DNA from: Rhizobium sp. Q54 | GTDB taxonomy: Bacteria > Pseudomonadota > Alphaproteobacteria > SHVZ01 | Reading direction: 5' to 3' | Assembly: GCA_945871425.1 (NCBI GenBank) | Contig: CAMBVS010000047.1 | Coordinates: 1-34,412, forward strand | Length of the DNA: 34,412 nt | In this document: positions 21,155 through 29,515 of the stretch, in pieces | Position numbering within the stretch: the stretch's first letter is position 1 | Layout of the letters: every line of letters starts with the position of its first letter | Program-made: the position numbers and the translations under genes | Notes under the pieces: model-generated | What the model saw: the letters and a program-made list of their open reading frames with translations, nothing else | Told to the model about the DNA's origin: nothing | Database searches by the model: none

Positions 21155-23803
21155 TCAGTCCTGCTTCACGAGCTCGGTGAGGGCCGATCCGGGCCGGTCG
21201 AGCTCCGCGAATGTACCCTGCTCAACAATACGCCCGCCTTTGACGACGATCACACGATCGAAGTTTTTCGCCCATTGCACCCGGCTCAACACCCAGACCA
21301 GGGCGCGGCCGTTCATTTCGTCGATCACCGCCGGCAGCAGCTTGCCCTGCGACGAGCCGTCGAGCGCGCTCATCGCCTGGTTCAGAATGAGGAGATCGGG
21401 CCGGCGGAGCAGCGCCCGGGCGACCGCCAGCTTCTGGCGCTGGGCCTGGGTCAGACGCGACCCGGCGATACCGACCGGGAAGTCGAGCCCGACCTCGAGC
21501 ACGACGGGCCTCAAGCCCAGCTTGTCGAGCACCTCGGTCACCACCTGGCCGACCCGGCTCGTCGCCTCGGCCTGGCCGTAAGCGACCTTGCCGAACAGCA
21601 CGTTGTCCTGGAGCGAGGCGGCGGCATTGTAGCGCTCGGGGTCGAAGAACTCGATGCCGCGCTTCAAGTCGTCGGGGAGGCCGCTGGCGAAGACGCCCCG
21701 CGCCTCGACGATCTTCTTCTGCAGGGCCTCGTCGATCAATCCCAGGCGATGGCGGGCATTGATCAGCTTGAACGGCAGCGACAGGAGCCTGAGGCGGTCG
21801 TCGGGCTTCATCGTCGCCGCCGCCTCGCGCCCGACGCGGGAGAGCAGCGCCTGGAACTCCGGCAGGTCGTCGGCGCTGATGAAGCTGAACTGCTCAAAGA
21901 AGGGGTTGTCCGGCGGGAGGTCGGCGAACAGCTCGACCATGGTCTCGGCTATCTTACGCCCCGTGTCGATCAGGGTGTTCGTCAGGCCGAGCGTATCGAG
22001 CACCGTCAGCGCGTAGGGATGCTCGGCCAGCCGCTCCAGGTCGAAGGCGTTGCCGATCGGCGTGCCGAAGACCAGGTTCTCAGCCAGCGTCGCGTTGGCG
22101 TTGTAGAGATTGCGGTCGAAGGGCTCGACCAGGTGGGCGAGGCCGGCGGAGGCCAGCCGCTCGCGGAGGCTCCGGCGGGCGGCGAGCAGGCTCTCGGCCA
22201 CGTCGGGCCGGCGCTTGGGGTCGACCGCGCCGCGAAGCCCGAGATGGTAGACGTCGGTCTCGAGGTCGACCCGCTCGAGCAGCTGGCAGAGCCGGGCCAG
22301 CAGGCCGGCGGCATCCGCGACCCCGACTTCGCCCATGTCCACCCAGTCGGCGCGGGGATCGTCCGGCGAATTGCCGGAGACCTGCGCCTCGTGCCGCCTC
22401 GCCGCCGCCTTCGCCGCCTCCTGGTCCGCATAGGCCACATCGCCGACCGGCCGGTGCATGACGCCGAACAGCAGGTTGTCGCGGAGCGAGGAAGAAAAGA
22501 CGTAGGCCGACGGCCCGACATAGGCGAGCCGCCGGCCGGTCACCGACAGCGGCAGCGCCAGGAGATCGCGGCCGCCGATCTGGATCTGGCCCGCGGTCGG
22601 CAGCACTAGGCGGGCGAGGAGAAGCGCCAGGTGATCCTTGCCCTGCCCCTCGGGCCCGACCACCGCGAGCTTGAGGCCGGTCAGCGCCAGCTGCAGCGAC
22701 ACGCTCTCCAGCACCGCCTTGCCGTCGTCCTCGACAAGCGTCAGGCCCGTGGTGTGGAGGCTGCCCTCGATCCGCTCCAGGGTCTCGGCGTCGTGGGCGG
22801 AGAGCGATTCCTCGAGCATCCCTTCCGGCTGGAACTGCTCGGCGATCTGCTCGTACTTGATCCGGTTGTCTTCCTTCTGCTGGTAGTAGTCGAGCAGCTC
22901 CTTCCACGGCGAGGCCAAGTCCTTGTAGGCGGCCAGCACCGCCACCAGCGACCCGAACGAGAGATTGCCCTGGATCACCAGGTAGCCGCCGATCGAATAG
23001 AAGAAGAACGGGGTGAGCTGGTTGATAAAATTGTTGAGGAATTTGACGAAGAACTTCCTCTGGAAGATCTCGAAGCGGATCCCATAGATGATCCCGAGCT
23101 GGCTGGTGAAACGGGCAAGCTGCCAGCGCGAGGCATCATGGGCACGGATCTCCTGGACGCCCGAGACCGACTCCCCGATCTGCTCGGCGAGCTTACGGAC
23201 CGCCTTGACCCGCTCCTTGCCGAGCTTGTTCACCTTCCGCTGCAGCTTGGGGATGATGTAGCCCTGGATCGGGTAGAGAGAGATCGCCGCCAAGCCCAGG
23301 ATCGGCTCCTGCATGAACATGAAGATGACGATGGTGATCAGCGTCCCGCCCTGGAAGATCGGCTGGGCGATGGCGTCGCCGATATAGCCGCCCAGCGGCT
23401 CGACCTCGGCGGTGATCATCGGGATCAGCTCGCCCTGGCTGACCCGTCGGAAATGGTGCAGCGGAAAACGCAGGATGCGGGTGTAGAGCTCATAGCGGAA
23501 GCGCCTGAGCATGCGCTCGCCGAGCCGGCCCTTGACCACGTTGATGGCGTATTTGAACCCGCCATTGACGAAGACCATCACCAGGAAGATCCCCGACAGC
23601 ACCATCAGGTAGCTGACCTGGTCGACCTGGAAGCCGAAAAACGTCGCCGGCAGGTTCTTGCCGCCGATCGCCTGGTTGATGATCGTCTTCGGCAGATCGA
23701 GCGAGTAATAGAGGAACGGAAAGGAAACAAGGGTGAGAGCGACGACGCCGATCTGCTGCCTGAGGCTGTGGCGCAGAATGAATCGGATAAGCGTCGGTTC
23801 CAT
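21155..23803 (-). CDS. ABC exporter-like protein with degenerate ATPase motifs and a repeated insertion
   Basis: This 882-residue protein starts like an ABC exporter half-transporter: a type I exporter membrane domain (residues about 15-310, including VSQGELIPMITAEVEPLGGY and GVQEIRAHDASRW). The nucleotide-binding domain runs from about 350 to the end but is abnormal throughout. Walker A is GPEGQGKD (383-390), with Asp for Ser/Thr. The Q-loop Gln is absent (YVGPSAYVF). The signature is SRLTQAQRQ (782-790). Walker B ends ILNQ (N808, Q809) instead of LDE, and the switch His is S840 (VLSR). Between Q-loop and signature lie about 330 residues, against roughly 50 normally, in which the post-Q-loop motif recurs: RDNLLFG (441), AENLVFG (574) and QDNVLFG (732). 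It heads the operon with the cyclic-nucleotide-binding and methyltransferase genes. ATP hydrolysis is doubtful. Confidence 0.88.
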   Translation of the reverse strand: MEPTLIRFILRHSLRQQIGVVALTLVSFPFLYYSLDLPKTIINQAIGGKNLPATFFGFQVDQVSYLMVLSGIFLVMVFVNGGFKYAINVVKGRLGERMLRRFRYELYTRILRFPLHHFRRVSQGELIPMITAEVEPLGGYIGDAIAQPIFQGGTLITIVIFMFMQEPILGLAAISLYPIQGYIIPKLQRKVNKLGKERVKAVRKLAEQIGESVSGVQEIRAHDASRWQLARFTSQLGIIYGIRFEIFQRKFFVKFLNNFINQLTPFFFYSIGGYLVIQGNLSFGSLVAVLAAYKDLASPWKELLDYYQQKEDNRIKYEQIAEQFQPEGMLEESLSAHDAETLERIEGSLHTTGLTLVEDDGKAVLESVSLQLALTGLKLAVVGPEGQGKDHLALLLARLVLPTAGQIQIGGRDLLALPLSVTGRRLAYVGPSAYVFSSSLRDNLLFGVMHRPVGDVAYADQEAAKAAARRHEAQVSGNSPDDPRADWVDMGEVGVADAAGLLARLCQLLERVDLETDVYHLGLRGAVDPKRRPDVAESLLAARRSLRERLASAGLAHLVEPFDRNLYNANATLAENLVFGTPIGNAFDLERLAEHPYALTVLDTLGLTNTLIDTGRKIAETMVELFADLPPDNPFFEQFSFISADDLPEFQALLSRVGREAAATMKPDDRLRLLSLPFKLINARHRLGLIDEALQKKIVEARGVFASGLPDDLKRGIEFFDPERYNAAASLQDNVLFGKVAYGQAEATSRVGQVVTEVLDKLGLRPVVLEVGLDFPVGIAGSRLTQAQRQKLAVARALLRRPDLLILNQAMSALDGSSQGKLLPAVIDEMNGRALVWVLSRVQWAKNFDRVIVVKGGRIVEQGTFAELDRPGSALTELVKQD

Positions 23804-23954
23804 GCGTCCGGCGGCCCCGCCCCCCTGAAAAGACGCTTAGGCTGCCGATATTTCAAGCACTTGTCCACGACGTTAAGCTCAAGCAAGCGTTACCCAAATC
23901 GGCCCTTGGGACGGCGCCGGCCGATATGCCATAGTTCGCCGCTGCAACGGGGGG

Positions 23955-25229
23955 ATGGGGCCCTTCAGGGCGATGGCACCACGCCGCGCGAACCGGCGCA
24001 TTCTGATCTACAGCCACGACACGCTCGGCCTCGGCCATCTTCGCCGCTGCCGCGCGATCGCGCATGCCCTGGTCGAGCGCCATTCCGATCTCTCGGTGAT
24101 GATCCTCTCGGGCTCGCCGATCATCGGCAGCTTCGACTTCCGCTCCCGCGTCGACTTCGTGCGCGTCCCCGGCGTCATCAAGCTCCGCAACGGCGAATAC
24201 ACCTCGCTCAATCTCCACATCGACATCGAGGAGACTCTGGCGCTGCGCGCCTCGATCATCCAGCACACCGCCGACATCTTCGACCCCGACCTGTTCCTGG
24301 TCGACAAGGAGCCTCTGGGGTTGAGGGGCGAGGTCAAGGACACGCTGACCATGCTGAAGGCCCGCGGCACGCCGCTGGTCCTCGGCCTTCGCGACGTGCT
24401 GGACGAGCCGACGCTGCTGGCGCCGGAATGGGAGCGCAAGAACGTGCTCCCGGCGCTGCGCGATCTCTACGACGCCATCTGGATCTACGGCGTTCCCAAT
24501 CTCTGCGATCCGCTCGCCGGTATCGAGCTACCGCAATCGGCCCGCCGCAAAGTGTCCTACACCGGCTATCTGCGCCGCAACGCGCCCCAGCTCACTTCGG
24601 CGGTCGCGACCCGCTTCGCGCTCAGCGAGGAGCCCTACCTGCTGGTGACCTCCGGCGGCGGCGGCGACGGCGAGGCGCTGACCGACTGGGTGCTGCGCGC
24701 CTACGAGGCCGACCCGAACCTGCCGTGGCGGGCGCTGATCGTCACCGGCCCGTTCATGCAGCCGGAGTTCCAGACGGACTTCCTGCTGCGCGCGTCCAAG
24801 CTGCCCAAGGTCGAGGCCATCACCTTCGATGCGCACATGGAATCGCTGATGGCGAACGCCGCCGGCGTCGTCGCCATGGGCGGCTACAACACCTGCTGCG
24901 AGATCCTGTCCTTCGACAAGCGCGCCCTGATCGTGCCCCGCACCACGCCCAGGCTGGAGCAGTTCATCCGCGCCCAGCGTTTCCAGGAGACCGGGCTTTC
25001 AGCCATGCTCGCCGACGACGGCGTGCGCGACGCCAAGGTGATGGTCAAGGCGCTCCGGCGCCTGCCGAAGCAGAAGCCGCCCTCGGCCGCCGCCCCGCCC
25101 GGCCTGCTCGACGGCCTCGACGAGGTCGACCGGCTGACGCTGGAAGAGCTCGCCCGGCCGATGCGCCCCCGGCTCAAGGTCGCCCGCCAGCGCGCCGTCG
25201 CCGCCGCCTTCCGCGCCCCGACGCTCTGA
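23955..25229 (+). CDS. COG4671-type (MurG-like) glycosyltransferase
   Basis: This 424-residue predicted GT-B glycosyltransferase belongs to the COG4671 group related to MurG/GT28. The N-terminal half begins RRILIYSHDTLGLGHLRRC, the substrate-side glycine loop; the C-terminal half has LLVTSGGGGDGEAL and the nucleotide-sugar-binding block AGVVAMGGYNTCCEILSFDK followed by PRTTPRLEQFIRAQRF. The C-terminal tail is basic and may associate with the membrane. The start could be 23955 or the ATG at 23973; the former follows a GGGG run. It is the first gene of the plus-strand glycan cluster, divergent from the ABC-like gene across 151 bp, and is a paralogue of the protein at 29512-30654. Donor and acceptor are unknown. 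Confidence 0.85.
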   Translation: MGPFRAMAPRRANRRILIYSHDTLGLGHLRRCRAIAHALVERHSDLSVMILSGSPIIGSFDFRSRVDFVRVPGVIKLRNGEYTSLNLHIDIEETLALRASIIQHTADIFDPDLFLVDKEPLGLRGEVKDTLTMLKARGTPLVLGLRDVLDEPTLLAPEWERKNVLPALRDLYDAIWIYGVPNLCDPLAGIELPQSARRKVSYTGYLRRNAPQLTSAVATRFALSEEPYLLVTSGGGGDGEALTDWVLRAYEADPNLPWRALIVTGPFMQPEFQTDFLLRASKLPKVEAITFDAHMESLMANAAGVVAMGGYNTCCEILSFDKRALIVPRTTPRLEQFIRAQRFQETGLSAMLADDGVRDAKVMVKALRRLPKQKPPSAAAPPGLLDGLDEVDRLTLEELARPMRPRLKVARQRAVAAAFRAPTL

Positions 25230-25239
25230 TGGCCGGGAT

Positions 25240-26460
25240 TTGACGCCACCGGTCGTCGCCATCGTCGTCAAAGGCTATCCGCGCCTCTCCGAGACCTTCA
25301 TCGCCAAGGAGATCCTGGGCCTGGAGCGGCGCGGGCTCCAGCTCCGGCTCTACTCCATGCGCTGGCCGACCGACCGCCACGTCCATCCGATCCATGCCGA
25401 GATCCGGACCCCGGTCGCCTACCTACCCGAGTACCTCTACCGGGGCCCGGTGCGCGTCTTCCGCTCCTGGCTTCGGGTGCGGCATCTGTCCGGGTATGCC
25501 GCCGCCCGCACGACCTGGCTCAAGGACCTCCGGCGCGACCCGAGCCCGAACCGCATCCGCCGCTTCGGCCAGGCATTGGTGCTGGCCGCGGAAATGCCGG
25601 CGGAGACGGCGGCGGTCTACGCGCATTTCCTGCACACGCCGACGTCGGTCGCCCGCTATGCGGCGCTGATCCGCGGCATTCCCTTCGCCGTCTCGGCGCA
25701 TGCCAAGGACATCTGGACGACGCCGGACTGGGAGCTCGCCGAGAAGCTCGCCGACGCCGCCTTCGCCGTCACCTGCACCGGTTCCGGCCACGCGCACCTG
25801 GCATCCTTGGCCCCCGACGGCCGCGTCGACCTCGTCTATCACGGCCTCGACTTGAGCGAATGGCCGCCGCCGCCCGACCGCAGCGGCCGCGTGGGCCCGG
25901 TCGAGATCGTCTCGGTCGGCCGCGCCGTCGAGAAAAAAGGCTTTCCCGACCTGGTGGCGGCATTGGCGAAGCTGCCGAAGGATATCGACTGGCGTCTCAC
26001 CCATATCGGCGGCGGGCCGCTGCTCGGCGGCCTCAAGGCTCAAGCCGAGGCGCTCGGCATCGGCGACCGCATCGTCTGGCAAGGCCAGCGGGCGAAGGCG
26101 GACGTGCTGGCCGCCTACCGCCAGGCCGACGTCTTCGCGCTCGCCAGCCGCATCGCCGGCGACGGCGACCGCGACGGGCTTCCCAACGTGCTGATGGAGG
26201 CGCAGAGCCAGGGCCTCGCCTGCGTCGCGACCCGGGTCTCCGCCATCCCCGAGCTGATCGAGGACGGCGTCAACGGTCTCCTCGCCGATCCCGGCGACGT
26301 CGAGAGCCTTTCGGCCGCGCTCGCCCGCCTCCTCGCCGACGCCGATCTCCGCCGCCGCCTCGGCCAGGCCGCCGCCGATCGCCTCCGCGCCCGCTTCGAC
26401 CAGGAGCCGGAGCTGGACCGCCTGGCGGAGAAGCTGCGCAACCTCGTCGCTGCGCGCTAG
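25240..26460 (+). CDS. GT4-family glycosyltransferase
   Basis: This 406-residue GT-B retaining glycosyltransferase of the GT4 type has an N-terminal acceptor half opening with VAIVVKGYPRLSETFIAKEI, a common form in exopolysaccharide glycosyltransferases. The donor half contains EIVSVGRAVEKKGFPDLVAA, then HIGGGPLLGGLKAQ, and the E-x7-E-like region DGLPNVLMEAQSQGLACVAT with VSAIPELIEDGVNGLL. The only suitable start is the TTG at 25240, 10 bp after the preceding stop; the nearby ATG at 25229 runs into a stop at once. It probably adds a hexose to a lipid-linked glycan in step with its neighbours. The fold call is secure; the sugar is not known. Confidence 0.9.
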   Translation: MTPPVVAIVVKGYPRLSETFIAKEILGLERRGLQLRLYSMRWPTDRHVHPIHAEIRTPVAYLPEYLYRGPVRVFRSWLRVRHLSGYAAARTTWLKDLRRDPSPNRIRRFGQALVLAAEMPAETAAVYAHFLHTPTSVARYAALIRGIPFAVSAHAKDIWTTPDWELAEKLADAAFAVTCTGSGHAHLASLAPDGRVDLVYHGLDLSEWPPPPDRSGRVGPVEIVSVGRAVEKKGFPDLVAALAKLPKDIDWRLTHIGGGPLLGGLKAQAEALGIGDRIVWQGQRAKADVLAAYRQADVFALASRIAGDGDRDGLPNVLMEAQSQGLACVATRVSAIPELIEDGVNGLLADPGDVESLSAALARLLADADLRRRLGQAAADRLRARFDQEPELDRLAEKLRNLVAAR

Positions 26461-26470
26461 AGTCGTCTCC

Positions 26471-27322
26471 ATGACCGACACCCAGACCCCCGTCGAGATC
26501 TCGGAGTGGAAGCCGGCGCCGTTCGATCTCGGCGGCGAGACCGTCTTCGCCGTCGGCGATGTGCATGGCTGCGCCAGGGAACTCAAGGCGCTGCTCGGCG
26601 CGATCGGCAAGGCCGCAACGGCGAAGGGCGGTGATCATCGCCTGATCTTTCTCGGCGACCTGATCGACCGCGGCCCCGACAACCTCGGCGTCCTCAGGCA
26701 GTGGTCTGAGGCGGAGGCGATACCGGGCATCGGCCGTGTCGACCGCCTGATGGGCAATCACGAGCAGCTCCTGCTTCTTCTCGTCACCGCCAGCCCCTAT
26801 GCCGAAAAGGCCGAAGCCAAGTGGCGGAGCGAGAGCATGGGCGGCGAGAAGGTGCTGGAAGAAATGCGCCAGCGTGTCGGCGATCCCGAGGCCGCGCCGA
26901 GCGCGACCCTGCTCGCAGCATCGCTCGGCGAGGACGCGACTAAAAAATTCTACGCGATGCGTTCGCATGTCCGGCTCGGCAATACCGTCTTTCTCCATGC
27001 CGGGCTCCAGCCGGGCGCCGACCTCGACGAGTATCTGGCGCGGCCGTGGATGTCCGAGACCGAGGCGACCTGGGCCTGGATCCAGCAGGGATTCCTCGAC
27101 TGGAAAGGCGGCTTCGGCGGAATCCTCGTCGTCCACGGCCACACGCCGCCGCCGAAGCACCGCGCGCTCACCGGCCAAAGCGACCCGCATCTCTTTCAGC
27201 ACGACCGCCTCGGCCTCGATGGCGGCAGCGCCCGCTCGGGCTACGTCACCGGCGCCGAGGTGGAGACCGGCCGCTACCGCATCCTCCGCGCCGGCACGCT
27301 GATGGCGAACGCCGAGATCTAG
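26471..27322 (+). CDS. Metallophosphoesterase (PPP-type phosphatase)
   Basis: This 283-residue calcineurin-like phosphoesterase has all dimetal motifs: GDVHG (29-33), GDLIDRG (62-68), GNHE (95-98), a histidine in NTVFLHAGLQPG, and VVHGHTPPPK with the last His pair. The order and the GDxxDRG spacing are those of bacterial serine/threonine protein phosphatases and diadenosine tetraphosphatases. There is no signal peptide, so it acts in the cytoplasm. It lies 10 bp after the GT4 gene and 14 bp before the SnoaL-like gene. In a glycan locus it might dephosphorylate a sugar or lipid intermediate, or a regulatory protein. Confidence 0.9.
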   Translation: MTDTQTPVEISEWKPAPFDLGGETVFAVGDVHGCARELKALLGAIGKAATAKGGDHRLIFLGDLIDRGPDNLGVLRQWSEAEAIPGIGRVDRLMGNHEQLLLLLVTASPYAEKAEAKWRSESMGGEKVLEEMRQRVGDPEAAPSATLLAASLGEDATKKFYAMRSHVRLGNTVFLHAGLQPGADLDEYLARPWMSETEATWAWIQQGFLDWKGGFGGILVVHGHTPPPKHRALTGQSDPHLFQHDRLGLDGGSARSGYVTGAEVETGRYRILRAGTLMANAEI

Positions 27323-27336
27323 GGAGACGGCCGGAC

Positions 27337-27798
27337 ATGTCGACGACCGAAGAGATCACCCGCGTGCTCAACGCCTTCGGCCTCCATGCCGACACTCATC
27401 GCTGGGCCAAGCTTGAGGCGCTGCTGGCACCGACGGTGACCGTCGACTACACCTCGCTCCTAGGCGGCACGGCGCCTGCCGAGAGCGCGTCGTCCTTCGT
27501 CGAACGGTGGAAGAAGCTGCTGCCGGCCTTCACCTGCGTCCAGCACCTCATCACCAACCACCTGATCGACGCCGAGGGCGACAGCGCCACGGCCGAGACC
27601 CAGGTCGCGACCCTGCACACGCTGAAGGACCCGAAGCTCGCCGCCAACGACGCCTGGACCTTCGGCGGCCGCTACGACTTCCGCCTGAAGCGCATCGACG
27701 GACGCTGGCGGATCGAGGCGGTGAAGCTGACCGTGACCCGCCAGAGCGGCAATCTCGACCTGATGAAGCTCGCACAAGCCCGCGCCGAGCGTGGCTGA
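27337..27798 (+). CDS. SnoaL-like (NTF2-fold) protein
   Basis: This 153-residue protein has the SnoaL-like/NTF2 cone fold: TRVLNAFGLHADTHRWAKLE, ALLAPTVTVDYTSLLGGTAP, HLITNHLIDAEGDSATAETQ and GGRYDFRLKRIDGRWRIEAV. Members include small isomerases, dehydratases and ligand-binding proteins with variable active sites, so the reaction cannot be predicted. An AGGGAGA ribosome-binding site precedes the ATG at 27337. It follows the metallophosphatase gene closely and precedes a hairpin element that may end the first half of the cluster. Its link to glycan synthesis is not evident. Confidence 0.85.
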   Translation: MSTTEEITRVLNAFGLHADTHRWAKLEALLAPTVTVDYTSLLGGTAPAESASSFVERWKKLLPAFTCVQHLITNHLIDAEGDSATAETQVATLHTLKDPKLAANDAWTFGGRYDFRLKRIDGRWRIEAVKLTVTRQSGNLDLMKLAQARAERG

Positions 27799-27804
27799 GA
27801 CGAG

Positions 27805-27868
27805 GCCCCTCACCCGCTCGCTCCCGCTCGCACCCTCTCCCGGTGGGAGAGGGGTCGAGGTGAGGGGC
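27805..27868. repeat. Nested palindrome, possible terminator
   Basis: Outer arms GCCCCTCACC (27805-27814) and GGTGAGGGGC (27859-27868) pair over 10 bp without mismatch. An inner hairpin CCCTCTCCC (27833-27841), loop GGT, GGGAGAGGG (27845-27853) pairs over 9 bp. It lies in the only sizeable gap of the glycosyltransferase run. It lacks a T-tract. The sequence has the look of the dispersed CCCTCACC...CTCTCCC elements often seen between genes in GC-rich proteobacteria and shares its core with 3806-3827. Confidence 0.7.
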
Positions 27869-27887
27869 AACGCGCGACGGACGTAGC

Positions 27888-28952
27888 ATGCGCGTCGCCT
27901 TCTATGCGCCTTTGAAGCCGCCCGATCATCCGACGCCGTCGGGCGACCGGCGGATGGCGCGGCTCCTCATGGAGGCGCTGCGGGCGGGCGGACATGTCCC
28001 GGTCCTGGCGTCCCGCTTCCGCAGCCGCGATGCGACCGGCGACCGCTTCGAGGCGATCAAGGCGCGCGGCGCCCGGCTGGCGAGGCAATGCCTCGCGCGC
28101 CTCTCGAAGAGCCCGCCCGACGCCTGGCTCACCTATCACCTCTACTACAAGGCGCCCGACTGGATCGGCCCGCCGGTCGCGCGTGCGCTCGGCATTCCCT
28201 ATCTGGTCGCCGAAGCCTCATGGGCACCGAAGCGAGCCTCCGGTCCCTTTGCCGCGGGCCATCGCGCCGTCGGCGAGGCGCTGGGCGAGGCTGCGGCCGT
28301 GCTCGCGCTCTCGCGCCTTGACATGGAGTGCCTGGAGGCGGTCGCGAAGCGCCTCGTCCACTTCCCGCCCTTCCTTGACGCGAAGCCCTTCACGGCCGAG
28401 CGGCGCACCAACGAGGTTCCGTCGCTTCTCGCCGTCGGCATGATGCGCGCGGATGCGAAGCTCGCCTCGTACCGCATCCTCGCGGACGCGCTGATGCGGC
28501 TGACCGATCGCCGCTGGCGGCTCCGCATCGTCGGCGACGGGCCGGCTCGTGGCGACGTCGAGGCCGCCTTCGCGCCGCTCGGCGACCGCGTCGCCTTCAC
28601 CGGGGCCGCCGAGCCCGAGGCGCTGCCGGCGATCTACGCCGCGGCCGACCTGCTGGTCTGGCCGGCCGTCGACGAGGCGTTCGGCATGGCGCTGCTCGAA
28701 GCCCAGGCCGCCGGCACGCCGGTGGTCGCCGGCGGCTATGGCGGCGTGCCCGAAGTGATCGACGACGGTGCAAGCGGACTGGTGACGCCGCCCGGCGACG
28801 TTGCGGCGTTCGCAGGAGCGGTCGCAAGCCTCCTCGACGATCCGGCACGTCTGGCGGCGATGGGCGTCGCGGCGCGCCTCTACATCCGCGCCGTGCACGA
28901 CCTGCCGGACGCGGCCCGGCGTCTCGATTCGATCCTGAGGACTGCCCGATGA
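27888..28952 (+). CDS. GT4-family glycosyltransferase
   Basis: This 354-residue GT-B glycosyltransferase starts MRVAFYAPLKPPDHPTPSGD, with RRMARLLMEALRAGGHVPVL following. The donor-binding half includes LLAVGMMRADAKLASYRIL, RLRIVGDGPARGDVEAAF, RVAFTGAAEPEALPAIYAAA, and DEAFGMALLEAQAAGTPVVA with GGVPEVIDDGASGLV, which carries the GT4 E-x7-E pattern. There is no membrane segment. The stop overlaps the histidine phosphatase gene (ATGA), so the two are made together. It likely performs one transfer step in the same glycan pathway as its three glycosyltransferase neighbours. Confidence 0.9.
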   Translation: MRVAFYAPLKPPDHPTPSGDRRMARLLMEALRAGGHVPVLASRFRSRDATGDRFEAIKARGARLARQCLARLSKSPPDAWLTYHLYYKAPDWIGPPVARALGIPYLVAEASWAPKRASGPFAAGHRAVGEALGEAAAVLALSRLDMECLEAVAKRLVHFPPFLDAKPFTAERRTNEVPSLLAVGMMRADAKLASYRILADALMRLTDRRWRLRIVGDGPARGDVEAAFAPLGDRVAFTGAAEPEALPAIYAAADLLVWPAVDEAFGMALLEAQAAGTPVVAGGYGGVPEVIDDGASGLVTPPGDVAAFAGAVASLLDDPARLAAMGVAARLYIRAVHDLPDAARRLDSILRTAR

Positions 28953-29515
28953 TCCAGGTCGCGCTTCTCCGCCATGCGCCGACGACGTGGAACGCCGAGC
29001 ATCGCCTGCAAGGCCGCACCGACATCCCGATCTCGGATGACGGGCGCAGCAGCGCCGCCGCCTGGCGCCTGCCGCCTGAGATCGTCGACTTCGAAGCCTG
29101 GGCGAGCCCACTCACCCGCACCCGCGAGACCGCAGCGCTGCTCGGCCTCACGCCCCGGATCGACGAGCGCCTGATCGAATCCAGCTGGGGCGAATGGGAA
29201 GGCCAGATGCTGTCGGCACTCAAGCAGCAGCCGGGCTTCGTCGAGGCCGAGGGACGCGGCCTCGATCTCGCCGCACCCGGCGGCGAAAGCGTGCGCGAGG
29301 TGCAGGCGCGGCTGAAGGAGTGGCTCTCTTCTCTGACCCGGCCGGCGCTTGCCGTCACCCATAACGGCGTGCTGCGCGCCGCCTATGCGCTGGCCACCGG
29401 CTGGACAATGGTCGGCAAGCCGCCGGTGCGCATGGCGCCGGCCACCGTCCATCTCTACAGCTGGGACGGCACCGCCCTTCGCCTCGACCGCCTCAACCTG
29501 CCGCTGGTGCCGTGA
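28949..29515 (+). CDS. Histidine phosphatase-family protein
   Basis: This 188-residue phosphoglycerate mutase-like phosphatase has the catalytic motif LLRHAPTTWN (R8, H9; RHA in place of the usual RHG), the phosphate pocket Arg in SPLTRTRETA, the acid/base Glu in SSWGEWEGQ and the second catalytic His in AVTHNGVLRA. The pattern is close to alpha-ribazole phosphatase (CobC), but no cobalamin genes are near. It is wedged between two glycosyltransferase genes, overlapping both (ATGA at the start, GTGA at the end). A sugar-phosphate or lipid-phosphate substrate in the glycan pathway is therefore more plausible than cobalamin synthesis. Confidence 0.9.
   Translation: MIQVALLRHAPTTWNAEHRLQGRTDIPISDDGRSSAAAWRLPPEIVDFEAWASPLTRTRETAALLGLTPRIDERLIESSWGEWEGQMLSALKQQPGFVEAEGRGLDLAAPGGESVREVQARLKEWLSSLTRPALAVTHNGVLRAAYALATGWTMVGKPPVRMAPATVHLYSWDGTALRLDRLNLPLVP

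Noticed and set aside
23804..23954. A promoter pair between the ABC-like gene and the first glycosyltransferase.
   Set aside because: The 151-bp gap must hold start signals, but I could not find a -35/-10 pair or dyad clear enough to report on either strand.
22631..25243. Very long plus-strand open frame of 870 codons antisense to the ABC-like gene and running on into the glycosyltransferase gene.
   Set aside because: Its translation is a low-complexity Arg/Gly/Asp/Gln-rich string without domains and runs across two real genes in the wrong frame; high GC makes such shadow frames common.
28949..29515. Assignment of the histidine phosphatase as CobC (alpha-ribazole phosphatase).
   Set aside because: The motif pattern is compatible, but there are no cobalamin genes nearby and the gene overlaps two glycosyltransferase genes.
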